Shown: piece after piece, positions 37,577 through 46,304 of the stretch | How positions within the stretch are numbered: the first letter of the stretch is position 1 | Layout: every line of letters starts with the position of its first letter | NCBI RefSeq assembly: GCF_000948415.1 | Contig: NZ_JYII01000020.1 | Span: 310,001 to 374,000, forward strand | Reading direction: 5' to 3' | Length of the DNA stretch: 64,000 nucleotides | Source of the DNA: Thalassospira sp. HJ | GTDB taxonomy: Bacteria > Pseudomonadota > Alphaproteobacteria > Rhodospirillales > Thalassospiraceae | Notes under the pieces: generated by a model | Databases searched by the model: none | Told to the model about the DNA's origin: nothing | The model's input: the letters and a program-made list of their open reading frames with translations, nothing else | Program-made: the position numbers and the translations under genes

Positions 37577-38209
37577 ATGTCATCAAAAAGAATGGTCAAT
37601 CGACCACTTGGCTTTGCCAGGGCACTTCTGCTGACGGGTACGTGCATTTTGCCGCTTGCGGGATGCACACCGGCATCCGTTGTACTCGGAGCTGGCGCGA
37701 CCGCCGGGGTTGCGGCCTTTCAGGAACGCGGGTTTGACGGCGCGGTCAGCGATACGGCCATCACCGCCCAGATCTGGCAGAAGTTTCTGGCACAGGACGA
37801 AAAACTGTTTCTCGATATCGAGATTGAAGTGGTCGAAGGCGAAGTTCTTTTGGCCGGACAAGTGCCCACCGTTACCGATCAGCTTGAAGCCGTGCGGCTT
37901 AGCTGGCAGGTTGACGGGGTTAAAAGTGTTCATAACGAGATCGAGATCGGTGACAGCATGACGTTCGTCGACAGTGCGAGCGATCTGTTGATCACCACAA
38001 AGATCAAAACCGCCTTGATGTTTGATGGCGACGTATTCGCGATCAATTACAGCGTTGAAACCGTCAATGGCACCGTCCACCTGATGGGCATTGCCCAGGA
38101 CGACCTTGAACGCAGCCGCGTGATTTCACATGCCCGCGACACCAGTTATGTCAAACGGGTTGTCAGTCACATCCGCCTGAAAGACGACGCCATCCGACAA
38201 GGAACCTGA
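37577..38209 (+). CDS. BON-domain lipoprotein
   Basis: A 210-residue exported lipoprotein with a signal helix ending in LAGC (lipobox, about residue 29). Two BON domains follow (about 50-120 and 130-200), each with the G-V-xLxGxV pattern: GEVLLAGQVP and GTVHLMGIAQ. The family (OsmY, DolP/YraP) sits in the periplasm or on the outer membrane inner face and helps envelope integrity by binding phospholipids. Its location close to yraN mirrors the yraN-yraP neighbourhood in other proteobacteria. Confidence 0.9.
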   Translation: MSSKRMVNRPLGFARALLLTGTCILPLAGCTPASVVLGAGATAGVAAFQERGFDGAVSDTAITAQIWQKFLAQDEKLFLDIEIEVVEGEVLLAGQVPTVTDQLEAVRLSWQVDGVKSVHNEIEIGDSMTFVDSASDLLITTKIKTALMFDGDVFAINYSVETVNGTVHLMGIAQDDLERSRVISHARDTSYVKRVVSHIRLKDDAIRQGT

Positions 38210-38302
38210 GCTATCAGTACCGTAAGCCACATAACAGCACCGAGCGATCCCGATCGCCAATGGCTTGTCGATTATGGCAAGGGTAAAAAACCTGACGCCA
38301 GC

Positions 38303-39268
38303 GTGGCCGAGGCCGCCTTGCATTTTGCGCGTCTCAATCAGTCAAACGGCACGCATAAACGCGACATCGCACCGTTTTTGGCCATCCTTGATGATCTTGC
38401 CGATCAGGTTCGGGCTGAACTGGCCGGGCTGACCTTGCAGCCCGATCTTGCCACCGATGGCACGGATCAGCGCACCTTGCCTGTTGATGACAAGGAAGCT
38501 GAACCCACCATTGATCAGGTTGTCCGCGCCTTACAGACCGTGATTGCTGAGCGCAACGGTTTTCAGGGGGATGCGGAAAACTATGACGACATGGCCAATG
38601 CCGATCTGATGGAAGTGATCGAGCGCAAGCGGGGTCTGCCCGTCGCACTGGGCATGCTTTATATCCATGCGGCTCGACGTTGCGGCATTGCAGTGACCGG
38701 TATTGATTTCCCCGGTCATTTCCTGCTGCGCGTGCAGGCCAACGGCAAGCGCAAGATGATCGACCCGTTCCATGGTGCAATCAGCCTGGGACCGGCCGAA
38801 TTACGTGAATTGCTGAAGTCCTTTAGCGGCCTTGATGCCGAACTGGCACCACAGCATTACCGCCCGTCGTCGGATATCGATATTTTGTTACGACTTCAAA
38901 ACAACATAAAAGTACGGGCGCTTAGGGCCGGTGAATTGCAGCTTGCAACCCGCGTGGTCGAGCACAGTTTGTTGATCGCGCCAGAGCATGAAGGCCTTTG
39001 GCATCAGCTTGGTGCGCTATATGCCCGCCTTGATCAGGACCATATGGCGCTTGGCGCGTTTGAGCAGTTCGTCAAACGCTGCGAAGACCCCCTTCACCGC
39101 GCACGGATCGAAGCCGTGATTGAAGAATTGCGCGATCGGCTGAGCCAGGATGCCGTCCACACGGACAGCAAAGGCAAAACCGACGCTGGCACGGCGGACC
39201 ACATCGATGAGGAGAGCACAGGATCAGAGAAAAGCAACGATCCGATCCCGCTTTTCCCCGATAAGTAG
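38303..39268 (+). CDS. SirB1/transglutaminase-like TPR protein
   Basis: A 321-residue protein of the SirB1 family: a transglutaminase-like core (RKRGLPVALGMLYIHAARRCGIAVTGIDFPGHFLLRV) followed by a TPR-like C-terminal part (LGALYARLDQDHMALGAFEQFVKRC) and an acidic tail. The catalytic Cys of true transglutaminases is not evident, so a scaffold role is likely. The GTG at 38303 is the only usual start, but the same frame is open back to 38212 with residues that look coding, so the true start may be earlier and non-standard. The gene lies shortly after the BON gene on the same strand. Confidence 0.82.
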   Translation: MAEAALHFARLNQSNGTHKRDIAPFLAILDDLADQVRAELAGLTLQPDLATDGTDQRTLPVDDKEAEPTIDQVVRALQTVIAERNGFQGDAENYDDMANADLMEVIERKRGLPVALGMLYIHAARRCGIAVTGIDFPGHFLLRVQANGKRKMIDPFHGAISLGPAELRELLKSFSGLDAELAPQHYRPSSDIDILLRLQNNIKVRALRAGELQLATRVVEHSLLIAPEHEGLWHQLGALYARLDQDHMALGAFEQFVKRCEDPLHRARIEAVIEELRDRLSQDAVHTDSKGKTDAGTADHIDEESTGSEKSNDPIPLFPDK

Positions 39269-39380
39269 TCCCCGGATTTCGCTGAATCTCCCCCGATCTA
39301 TCCTGAAATAGCCCGGTTTGGCTGCGTGCCCTTCATGCCGCCCCACTTGGACTCTTGCATACCGAAATGGCCGATTTTGA

Positions 39381-39420
39381 TATATAAAGATAAACAATAT
39401 TGTTTAATTATCTTTATATA
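39381..39420. other. AT-rich nested palindrome
   Basis: Outer arms TATATAAAGAT and ATCTTTATATA (11 bases, perfect) enclose a second perfect palindrome AAACAATATTGTTT (39392-39405). The 40 bases contain almost no G or C. It could be a protein-binding site or extrude a cruciform. Confidence 0.75.
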
Positions 39421-39790
39421 GCATAACTTTGTTTGCCTATTTCAAGACAAACTGGTTTGTTCGGACTTTCACACCCCTGCAAAATTGGCAAATTGACGTT
39501 TCAAAATCATGTAAATTTGCTTGTTGTGGCATTTTTGGCCGATTTTCAGGCCACAAACACCGCGCTACCTGCGAAAAGACTAAATAAAGCGCGAACCGTT
39601 GATTTCCGGGGGTTTGCGGCTGCGCCCTTTTGCCCGAGCGAGTTCAAAAGCGATTTTCTCCACCCTTGGTTTTGATTTCGGATCGCCATCAGATCGAATT
39701 TTGCCGATCATTGCCCGAAAAAACATCTTTTGTAGTTTTTCTGATGGTTAAGGCGGGGTTAAACGACCGGGGACGAAACAGTTGCAAGAC

Positions 39791-39818
39791 TTGCACCGCA
39801 AAATCCATTCCCTATACT
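39791..39818 (+). promoter_or_regulatory. Sigma-70-like promoter of the adenosine kinase gene
   Basis: TTGCAC (39791-39796) and TATACT (39813-39818) are separated by 16 bases. The spacing and -10 box fit the housekeeping consensus. The leader to the ATG would be about 110 bases. Confidence 0.6.
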
Positions 39819-39935
39819 CCGCAACAGTCCATATTGAAGGCAGTCGGGGGGCGGCCTTGCGCCACCCTTGTACCGCGCGGCTTACCGGGATCATCACGGT
39901 GCCGTTCAAACCGAATAACCGCAGGAAACTACTAC

Positions 39936-40925
39936 ATGAACGACACCAAATTCGACGTCGTCGGGATCGGCAACGCCATTGTCGATGTCCTTGCCCACTG
40001 CAAGGAAGAAGACCTTGAGCGTCTTGAGCTTGTTAAAAACGCCATGACCCTGATTGATGCCGACCGCGCAGACGCACTGTATGAACAGATGGGCCCGGGT
40101 CTTGAAATGTCGGGCGGATCGGCCGGCAACACGATGGCCGGCATCGCAGCCCTTGGCGGCAAGGGTGCCTATATCGGCAAGGTGCGCGACGATCAGCTTG
40201 GCCAAGTTTTCCGCCACGATATCCGCGCGATTGGTGTCGCATTTGATTCTGCTGCGGCCACCGCAGGTTCGCCGACCGCGCGATGCCTGATCTTTGTCAC
40301 CCCGGATGGTCACCGCACCATGAACACCTTCCTTGGTGCCTGCGCCGAGCTTGGCCCGGAAGACATTGACGAAGATCTGATCAAATCCGCCAAAGTCACC
40401 TACATGGAAGGCTATCTCTGGGATCGCCCGGCAGCCAAAGACGCCTTTGTCAAGGCCGCCACGGTTGCCCATGACGCTGGTCGTCAGGTTTCCATCAGCC
40501 TGTCTGATTCCTTCTGCGTTGATCGCCACCGCGAATCCTTCCGCGAACTGGTTGATGATCATATCGACGTCCTGTTCGCCAACGAAGACGAAATCAAGTC
40601 GCTTTATGAGGTTGAAACCTTTGAAGAAGCACTGGCCGAAGTCCGCAAGCATTGCCGTGTCGCAGCACTCACCCGCAGCGAAAAGGGTGCGGTGATCGTA
40701 AGCCAGGACGAGCTTTATGAAATCAGCGCCGAGCCGGTCGCCAAAGTAATCGACACCACCGGTGCTGGCGATCTGTTTGCATCAGGTTTCCTTTATGGGT
40801 ACACCCAGGGTCACACCCTTGAGATCTGTGGTCAGCTTGGCGCGATCTGTGCGGCCGAGGTGATTTCGCACATGGGCGCACGCCCGGATGCCGATCTTAA
40901 GGAACTGATCGCAAAGGCGATCTGA
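39936..40925 (+). CDS. PfkB-family adenosine kinase
   Basis: A 329-residue sugar/nucleoside kinase. PfkB signatures are the N-terminal VGIGNAIVDVLAHC, the GGSAGNTMAGIAALGG substrate loop and the anion-hole motif DTTGAGDLFASGFLYG with the catalytic Asp. The subgroup matches bacterial adenosine kinases that phosphorylate adenosine to AMP with ATP; other nucleoside or sugar substrates cannot be excluded. AGGA precedes the ATG at 39936. A strong terminator follows, so it is a single-gene unit. Confidence 0.93.
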   Translation: MNDTKFDVVGIGNAIVDVLAHCKEEDLERLELVKNAMTLIDADRADALYEQMGPGLEMSGGSAGNTMAGIAALGGKGAYIGKVRDDQLGQVFRHDIRAIGVAFDSAAATAGSPTARCLIFVTPDGHRTMNTFLGACAELGPEDIDEDLIKSAKVTYMEGYLWDRPAAKDAFVKAATVAHDAGRQVSISLSDSFCVDRHRESFRELVDDHIDVLFANEDEIKSLYEVETFEEALAEVRKHCRVAALTRSEKGAVIVSQDELYEISAEPVAKVIDTTGAGDLFASGFLYGYTQGHTLEICGQLGAICAAEVISHMGARPDADLKELIAKAI

Positions 40926-41363
40926 TCACGCCTTTATATCAAGCGTGACCACATCCAAAAGATTTCACGGGACGGCAACAATTCGCTGCCGTCCCGTTTT
41001 TTTGCGCCCAAGGGCACGGTTTGCAAAGCGCTGCAGCGCAACACAAGCATTGACTTTGTCCAGAGTTTGGCGCAAACAGCCCGCATTGCAGAATAATCAA
41101 CCCGACATGGCGCTTACAACGCTGGCCTTTCGCCTTCACATTGGCTATGACAGGGCGGCCTTAGGGCATATCTGCAATTAGACGATCCGGGCCAGTAAAC
41201 ATTCAGCACATGGGTTGATGTCGGGTTCCCGCCGGTAACACCGGCGTGCGGCAACCGAAAACCGTGTTGCTGAATATCTACTGGTCTTGAAACACTTACT
41301 TACTGACCGATGCGCATGGGCGTTTCCCGGCGCGCGGCATTTTTATTTCTGGAGTCCGCGCCC
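40926..41363. other. Intergenic region before typA
   Basis: About 440 bases. The adenosine kinase terminator lies at 40968-41003, and a hairpin covering the typA start at 41315-41366. The stretch between, including GC-rich inverted pieces around 41228-41270 (CGCCGGTAACACCGGCG), probably forms the typA leader. No gene is seen. Confidence 0.55.
40968..41003 (+). terminator. Terminator after the adenosine kinase gene
   Basis: CGGGACGGCA pairs with TGCCGTCCCG around a 9-base loop, followed by seven T residues. Confidence 0.95.
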
Positions 41364-41366
41364 ATG
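41315..41366 (+). promoter_or_regulatory. Hairpin that could mask the typA start
   Basis: CATGGGCG (41315-41322) is the exact complement of CGCCCATG (41359-41366), which includes the typA ATG. The ribosome site TGGAG falls in the loop. If formed in mRNA, the stem would block initiation. Pairing is seen directly; regulation is inferred. Confidence 0.45.
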
Positions 41367-43175
41367 AGCTTGCGCAATATCGCCATCATCGCCCACGTTG
41401 ACCACGGCAAAACCACGCTGGTCGATTCCATGTTCCGCCAGTCCGGTGTCTATCGTGACAACCAGCGTGTCGACGAACGCGCCATGGACAGCAACGACCT
41501 GGAACGTGAACGTGGCATTACCATCGTCGCAAAACCGACGGCCGTTCAGTGGGGCGACACCCGCGTAAACATCGTTGATACCCCGGGCCACGCCGATTTC
41601 GGCGGTGAGGTTGAACGTATCCTTTCCATGGTCGAAGGCGTTGTTCTGCTTGTTGACTCGGCCGAAGGCCCGATGCCGCAGACCAAATTCGTTCTCGGCA
41701 AGGCGCTGAAACTGGGTCTGAAGCCGATTGTTGTCATCAACAAAATCGACCGTCCGGACCAGCGCGCCGAAGAAGTCCTCGACGAGATTTTCGATCTGTT
41801 CGTATCGCTCGAAGCATCCGAAGAACAGCTCGACTTCCCGGTTCTGTATGCATCCGGTCGTGACGGCTGGGCGGCTGAAAGCCCGGAAGGCCCGAAAGAA
41901 AACCTGACCCCGCTGATGGAGCTGGTTCTCAAGCACGTTCCGGCACCGGACGTTGATGAAAACGCACCGTTCGCCATGCTGGCCACCATGCTGCATGCCG
42001 ATAACTTCCTCGGTCGTATTCTGACCGGCCGTGTTTATCAGGGCCGTGCGAAACTCAACATGCCGGTGAAGGTCCTTCGCGAAGATGGCACCGTTGAAAC
42101 CGGCCGCCTGTCCAAACTGATGGGCTTCCGCGGTCTGGAACGTGTCCCGCAGGACGAAGCTGTTGCCGGTGACATCATCGCGATTGCCGGTCTGACCGAA
42201 GCAACCGTGGCTGATACCATCTGTTCGACCGAAGTCACCAAATCCATCGAAAGCCAGCCGATCGATCCGCCGACTCTGGCAATGACCTTCTCGGTCAACA
42301 ACTCGCCGCTGGCCGGTCAGGAAGGTGACAAGGTTACCTCGCGCATGATCCGTGCCCGCCTTGAGCGCGAAGCCGAAGGCAACATCGCCATCAAAATCGG
42401 CGAAACCGCCGACAAGGATGCGTTCGAAGTTGCCGGTCGTGGCGAACTTCAGCTGGGCGTTCTGGTTGAAACCATGCGCCGCGAAGGTTTCGAGCTTTCG
42501 ATCTCGCGTCCGCGCGTTCTGTTCCAGGAAATCGACGGCGTCATGTCCGAGCCGTTCGAAGAAGTCCAGGTTGACGTTGACGAAGAATATTCCGGCGTCG
42601 TGGTCGAGAAAATGAGCCTGCGCAAGGCTGAAATGACCGACATGCGCTCAAGCGGTGGCGGCAAGACCCGTATCATCTTCATCGCGCCGTCGCGTGGCCT
42701 GATCGGTTATCATGGTGAATTCCTGACCGATACCCGCGGTACCGGTGTGATGAACCGCGTGTTCCATTCCTATGGTCCGGTCAAGGGTGCCATCGCGGGC
42801 CGTCGTAACGGTGCGCTGATCTCCAACGATCAGGGCGAAGCGGTTGCCTATGCCCTGTTTAACCTTGAAGATCGCGGTATCATGTTCGTTGAACATGGCG
42901 AGCGTGTCTATCAGGGCATGATCGTTGGTGAGCATAACCGTGACAACGATCTGGAGATCAACGTTCTCAAGGGCAAAAAGCTGACCAACGTCCGTGCATC
43001 GGGCAAAGACGAAGCTGTTACCCTGACCCCGCCGCGCCGTATGTCGCTGGAAGAAGCCCTGTCCTACATTCAGGACGACGAACTGGTCGAAGTCACCCCG
43101 CAGAGCGTGCGTATCCGTAAACTGCATCTCGATCCGAACGTTCGTAAGCGCGAAAGCCGCAAGAAAGAAGGCTAA
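41364..43175 (+). CDS. typA: Ribosome-associated translational GTPase TypA/BipA
   Basis: A 603-residue GTPase of the EF-G/LepA group that binds ribosomes and aids assembly and stress (often cold) growth. G1 is [11 protein letters not shown]2 RERGITI, G3 DTPGHADF, G4 NKID. Domains II and III follow, and the BipA-specific C-terminal part has [11 protein letters not shown] and a Lys/Arg-rich end. The ATG at 41364 has GGAG about 9 bases before it; an upstream in-frame ATG at 41310 lies in the leader. It is followed by a terminator. Confidence 0.98.
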   Translation: MSLRNIAIIAHVDHGKTTLVDSMFRQSGVYRDNQRVDERAMDSNDLERERGITIVAKPTAVQWGDTRVNIVDTPGHADFGGEVERILSMVEGVVLLVDSAEGPMPQTKFVLGKALKLGLKPIVVINKIDRPDQRAEEVLDEIFDLFVSLEASEEQLDFPVLYASGRDGWAAESPEGPKENLTPLMELVLKHVPAPDVDENAPFAMLATMLHADNFLGRILTGRVYQGRAKLNMPVKVLREDGTVETGRLSKLMGFRGLERVPQDEAVAGDIIAIAGLTEATVADTICSTEVTKSIESQPIDPPTLAMTFSVNNSPLAGQEGDKVTSRMIRARLEREAEGNIAIKIGETADKDAFEVAGRGELQLGVLVETMRREGFELSISRPRVLFQEIDGVMSEPFEEVQVDVDEEYSGVVVEKMSLRKAEMTDMRSSGGGKTRIIFIAPSRGLIGYHGEFLTDTRGTGVMNRVFHSYGPVKGAIAGRRNGALISNDQGEAVAYALFNLEDRGIMFVEHGERVYQGMIVGEHNRDNDLEINVLKGKKLTNVRASGKDEAVTLTPPRRMSLEEALSYIQDDELVEVTPQSVRIRKLHLDPNVRKRESRKKEG

Positions 43176-43200
43176 GCCTTCCTTTCACGCCAAATTCAAA

Positions 43201-43234
43201 AAGGCCGGTCCGATGGATCGGCCTTGCTTTTTTC
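43201..43234 (+). terminator. Terminator after typA
   Basis: AAGGCCG and CGGCCTT form the stem, extended by imperfect pairs over a short loop. A T-rich run follows. Confidence 0.85.
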
Positions 43235-43329
43235 TTGCCCGCATCCTACCCCGCACCCCGGGCTTTTTTGGTTTCATTAACCAGTTTGGCCTAGCTTCAT
43301 GCCAGCATATGTCAACGCGGGGGAAATCA

Positions 43330-44907
43330 ATGGACGGCATGGAAAAGCGAAGCTGGGGGGCGGCCTTTGGTGCCTTCATCCATCCACGCGTCATTACGAT
43401 GCTGTTTCTGGGCCTTTCGGCCGGTATTCCCATCCTTCTGATTTTCTCGACCCTGTCGATCTGGCTGCGCGAAGCAGGGGTTGATCGCTCCACGGTGACC
43501 TATTTCAGCTGGGCAGCCCTTGGTTATTCCTTCAAATTCGTATGGGCCCCGCTGATTGACCGGTTGCCCTTCCCGGTCCTGCACAACCTGATGGGCAGAA
43601 GGCGCTCCTGGCTGATGATTGCCCAGATCGCGATTATCGCCGCCATCCTGTGGATGGGTCTGACCGATCCCGCCGAGAACCTGACCATGATGGCCTTTGC
43701 CGCCGTGGCGCTTGGTTTTGCCTCAGCCACACAGGACATCGTCATTGATGCCTATCGTATCGAGGCGGCCGATGCCGACCTGCAGGCGATGATGAGTTCG
43801 GCCTATATCGGCGGCTATCGCATCGGCATGATCATCGCGGGCGCCGGCGCACTGACCATTGCCGGCCTGTTTGAGGCCGAAGGCGTTTATCAGCATTACG
43901 CCTGGACTGTTGCCTATGGCTGCATGGCGCTTGCCATGTGTATCGGGGTGATCACGACCCTGCTGGTCAGTGAACCCGATATCCCGCGCATGGAAAGCAA
44001 GTTCTTCCACAAGACATCGGACTATGCCCGGTTTCTGGCGATGTTCGCCGTCACCGTCATCGCCTTTGTCGCGGCCATCTACTATGCCGGCAACATCACC
44101 GATCCGCTGCGTGCCTCGCTCACCGATGGCGGCATGATCACCGAGCTTTCCGGCTTTATCGCAGGGACGCTCAAGCTTGGCATTGCCATTGCCTTTGCCA
44201 TCCTTGTTGCCTGGCTGACCACGCGTGTCGGGTTGACCCCGACCGGCATGGTCCAAGAAGCCTATATTTCGCCGGTGAAAGATTTCGTTGATCGCTATGG
44301 CAAGGCCGCCATTGTCGTGCTGGTGCTGATTGGGGTTTATCGCATTGCCGACATCGTCATGGGTGTCATGGCCAATGTGTTCTATACCGACCTTGGCTTT
44401 TCCAAGGAAGAAATCGCCGCGGTGTCCAAGACCTTCGGCCTGTTCATGACGATTGGCGGTAGCTTCTTGGGCGGATTACTTTCAGTCCGCTATGGCGTGC
44501 TCCGGATCCTGTTCCTTGGCGCGTTTCTGGCGGCCATTTCCAACATCCTGTTCGCGTTCCTCGCCCAGATCGGCGCAAACACCACCATGTTTATCATTGT
44601 CGTGATGGCCGATAACCTGTGTGGCGGCCTCGCAACGGCGGCCTTCATCGCCTATCTGTCCGGGTTGACCAACATTTCCTTTACCGCCATGCAGTACGCG
44701 ATCTTCAGTTCGATCATGACCCTATTTCCAAAAATCCTTGCCGGGTTCTCGGGCACGGTGGTCGATAGTGTCGGCTATAGCTGGTTCTTTATCGGCACGG
44801 CCGTGATCGGCATTCCAGTTCTGTATCTGGTGGTTCTTGCCGGTCGCCTGACCAACGTCAAGGAAGCCGAAGACGCCGAGAACGCAAAGAAGAACGCCGA
44901 GGCCTGA
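43330..44907 (+). CDS. AmpG-type muropeptide permease (MFS)
   Basis: A 525-residue major facilitator with about 14 membrane helices, which matches AmpG: proton-driven import of anhydro-muropeptides for cell-wall recycling. The N-terminal block LGLSAGIPILLIFSTLSIWLREAG and the loop LIDRLPFPVLHNLMGRRRSWL are typical, as is DIVIDAYRIE in helix 4-5. The ATG at 43330 opens the family sequence; the frame is open further upstream but reads through the typA terminator. Single gene, with a bidirectional terminator beyond its stop. Confidence 0.92.
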   Translation: MDGMEKRSWGAAFGAFIHPRVITMLFLGLSAGIPILLIFSTLSIWLREAGVDRSTVTYFSWAALGYSFKFVWAPLIDRLPFPVLHNLMGRRRSWLMIAQIAIIAAILWMGLTDPAENLTMMAFAAVALGFASATQDIVIDAYRIEAADADLQAMMSSAYIGGYRIGMIIAGAGALTIAGLFEAEGVYQHYAWTVAYGCMALAMCIGVITTLLVSEPDIPRMESKFFHKTSDYARFLAMFAVTVIAFVAAIYYAGNITDPLRASLTDGGMITELSGFIAGTLKLGIAIAFAILVAWLTTRVGLTPTGMVQEAYISPVKDFVDRYGKAAIVVLVLIGVYRIADIVMGVMANVFYTDLGFSKEEIAAVSKTFGLFMTIGGSFLGGLLSVRYGVLRILFLGAFLAAISNILFAFLAQIGANTTMFIIVVMADNLCGGLATAAFIAYLSGLTNISFTAMQYAIFSSIMTLFPKILAGFSGTVVDSVGYSWFFIGTAVIGIPVLYLVVLAGRLTNVKEAEDAENAKKNAEA

Positions 44908-44961
44908 TCAGGCTGGCGGGACACCCGGCCACCGGCAGCCAACTAAACAGATACCCAAAAC

Positions 44962-44996
44962 AAAACCGGACGCCTGATGTGGCGTCCGGTTTTTTT
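44962..44996. terminator. Bidirectional terminator between ampG-like gene and ptsN
   Basis: AAAACCGGACGCC and GGCGTCCGGTTTT form a perfect 13-base stem with loop TGATGT, flanked by A and T runs, between two convergent genes. Confidence 0.95.
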
Positions 44997-45042
44997 AAAT
45001 CTTGTCTCTGTTACGGGGGTTACCCGCCGCTCACTGACCGTT

Positions 45043-45507
45043 TCACGCGGCCTGTTCGGCCTCGTCCTGAGTCAGCAATGCGTAGATCGCGTCGGCCGAG
45101 CCGGCCCCGCGGAGCTTGTCACACATGCCCTGATTGCGCAGCAGACGGGAAATCCGTGCCAGTGCTTTCAGGTGATCGGCACCTGCTTCTTCGGGTGCAA
45201 TCAGCATGCAGAAAAGATCGACCGGGTGTTCATCCACGGCATCAAACTCGATCGGGTTGCCTGCGCGGGCAAACACCATATACAGGCGGTCCAGATCATT
45301 GAGTTTGCCATGCGGAATCGCGACACCGCCACCAACACCGGTGCTACCAAGCTTTTCACGGTCAAGCAGGACAGAGAAAATCTCGCTCGCAGGGCGACCG
45401 GTAACTTCGGCGGCCTTTTCGGCAAGTTCCTCAAGCACTGCTTTCTTTGCGCCGGAACGCAGTGCCGGGATAACTCCGGACGGAGTAAGAATTGATGATA
45501 TGTCCAT
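45043..45507 (-). CDS. ptsN: PTS IIA-like nitrogen regulatory protein
   Basis: A protein of about 154 residues with the EIIA-Ntr fold. It is phosphorylated on His (in GGVAIPHGKL) by the PtsP/NPr chain and regulates nitrogen, potassium and other responses, not sugar import. The DISSILTPSGVIPAL opening is the family start at ATG 45507. An in-frame GTG at 45549 overlaps the hpf stop as GTGA and would add 14 residues; translational coupling makes this alternative real. It is the last gene of the lpt-rpoN-hpf-ptsN group. Confidence 0.95.
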   Translation of the reverse strand: MDISSILTPSGVIPALRSGAKKAVLEELAEKAAEVTGRPASEIFSVLLDREKLGSTGVGGGVAIPHGKLNDLDRLYMVFARAGNPIEFDAVDEHPVDLFCMLIAPEEAGADHLKALARISRLLRNQGMCDKLRGAGSADAIYALLTQDEAEQAA

Positions 45508-45545
45508 TTTTCGCGTTGCGTTGTTTGGCTCGGAATCTGTGTCTG

Positions 45546-46142
45546 TCACGCGCCACTCGCTTCGCTATCGTTTGGGTCCAACCATCCGATATTGCCGTCC
45601 GAGCGACGGTAGACAACGTTCAGTCCGCCATGTTTGCCATTCCGGAACATCAGTGCCGGAATGTCCCCCAAGTCGAGCCGCATGACAGCTTCCCCAACGG
45701 AAAGCGTATCGATGCGATCGGGTGTCTCGGCAACAATCACCGGTTCGTAGCCGTTTGTGTGATTATCATCCGAATGATCTTCGTCTTCCTGTTCGATCAC
45801 ATAATGGATCGCTTCCAGGCGAGCCTCTTCAAAATGATCTCGGGTCGCGTGATGATCACGCAGGCGTCGTTTATAACGCCGCAACTGTTTGGCCACTCTG
45901 TCACAGGCGGCATCAAAAGCGGGATAAACCTCATCCGCTGATGCCTTGGCCTGAACCATCATGCCTTTGCCGACATGGACCGATATCTGCGCGTTATAGA
46001 GATGTGCCTGTTTGGTGAGGGTCACCGTGGCTTCGATCGCGTGATCGAAATACTTCTCTACTGCAGGGTCCAAGGTCTCGACGACGTGTTGGCGAAGTGC
46101 ATCGCCGACGTCAAGTTGCTTACCGATAACCGTAATTTGCAT
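45546..46142 (-). CDS. hpf: Long-form ribosome hibernation promoting factor
   Basis: A 198-residue protein of the long HPF type. The N-terminal domain (about 1-100) is the RaiA/YfiA fold that sits in the decoding centre of idle ribosomes (ITVIGKQLDVGDALRQHV, DAACDRVAKQLRRYKRRL). After a charged linker, the C-terminal domain (about 140-190, PALMFRNGKHGGLNVVYRRSDGNIGWL) mediates dimerisation into 100S ribosomes. The order rpoN-hpf-ptsN is conserved, and RpoN commonly affects this locus. Confidence 0.97.
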   Translation of the reverse strand: MQITVIGKQLDVGDALRQHVVETLDPAVEKYFDHAIEATVTLTKQAHLYNAQISVHVGKGMMVQAKASADEVYPAFDAACDRVAKQLRRYKRRLRDHHATRDHFEEARLEAIHYVIEQEDEDHSDDNHTNGYEPVIVAETPDRIDTLSVGEAVMRLDLGDIPALMFRNGKHGGLNVVYRRSDGNIGWLDPNDSEASGA

Positions 46143-46270
46143 GGATCGCCTATCCCCGGTTGAGTGACTTACCAGTACATGTGGATGTTTGGTGCCCCTC
46201 GCTCAGGTGGGCGCACCATATTCCCTCGTCATTACCAAGTCAAGATATGGGTATGTTCCCTTGAATTACA

Positions 46271-46284
46271 GCACCTTAAGGTGC
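46271..46284. other. Perfect palindrome between rpoN and hpf
   Basis: GCACCTTAAGGTGC is a 14-base perfect palindrome followed by six T residues on the plus strand, in the 162-base gap between rpoN and hpf. It is too symmetric for an ordinary loop and may be an operator. A second small stem (GTGCT/AGCAC around 46302-46315) overlaps the rpoN stop. Confidence 0.45.
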
Positions 46285-46304
46285 ATTTTTTCGATAAAAT
46301 CGTG

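Larger units (their letters stand above)
39269..39935. other. Long intergenic region before the adenosine kinase gene
   Basis: About 670 bases. The first half contains an AT-rich nested palindrome (39381-39420) in an otherwise GC-rich setting. A sigma-70-like promoter lies at 39791-39818. Short open frames here lack ribosome sites or recognisable protein features, and I do not call a gene. Confidence 0.6.

Noticed and set aside
39433-39675. 80-residue open frame upstream of the adenosine kinase gene
   Set aside because: No ribosome site, no recognisable domain, and composition typical of a non-coding gap.
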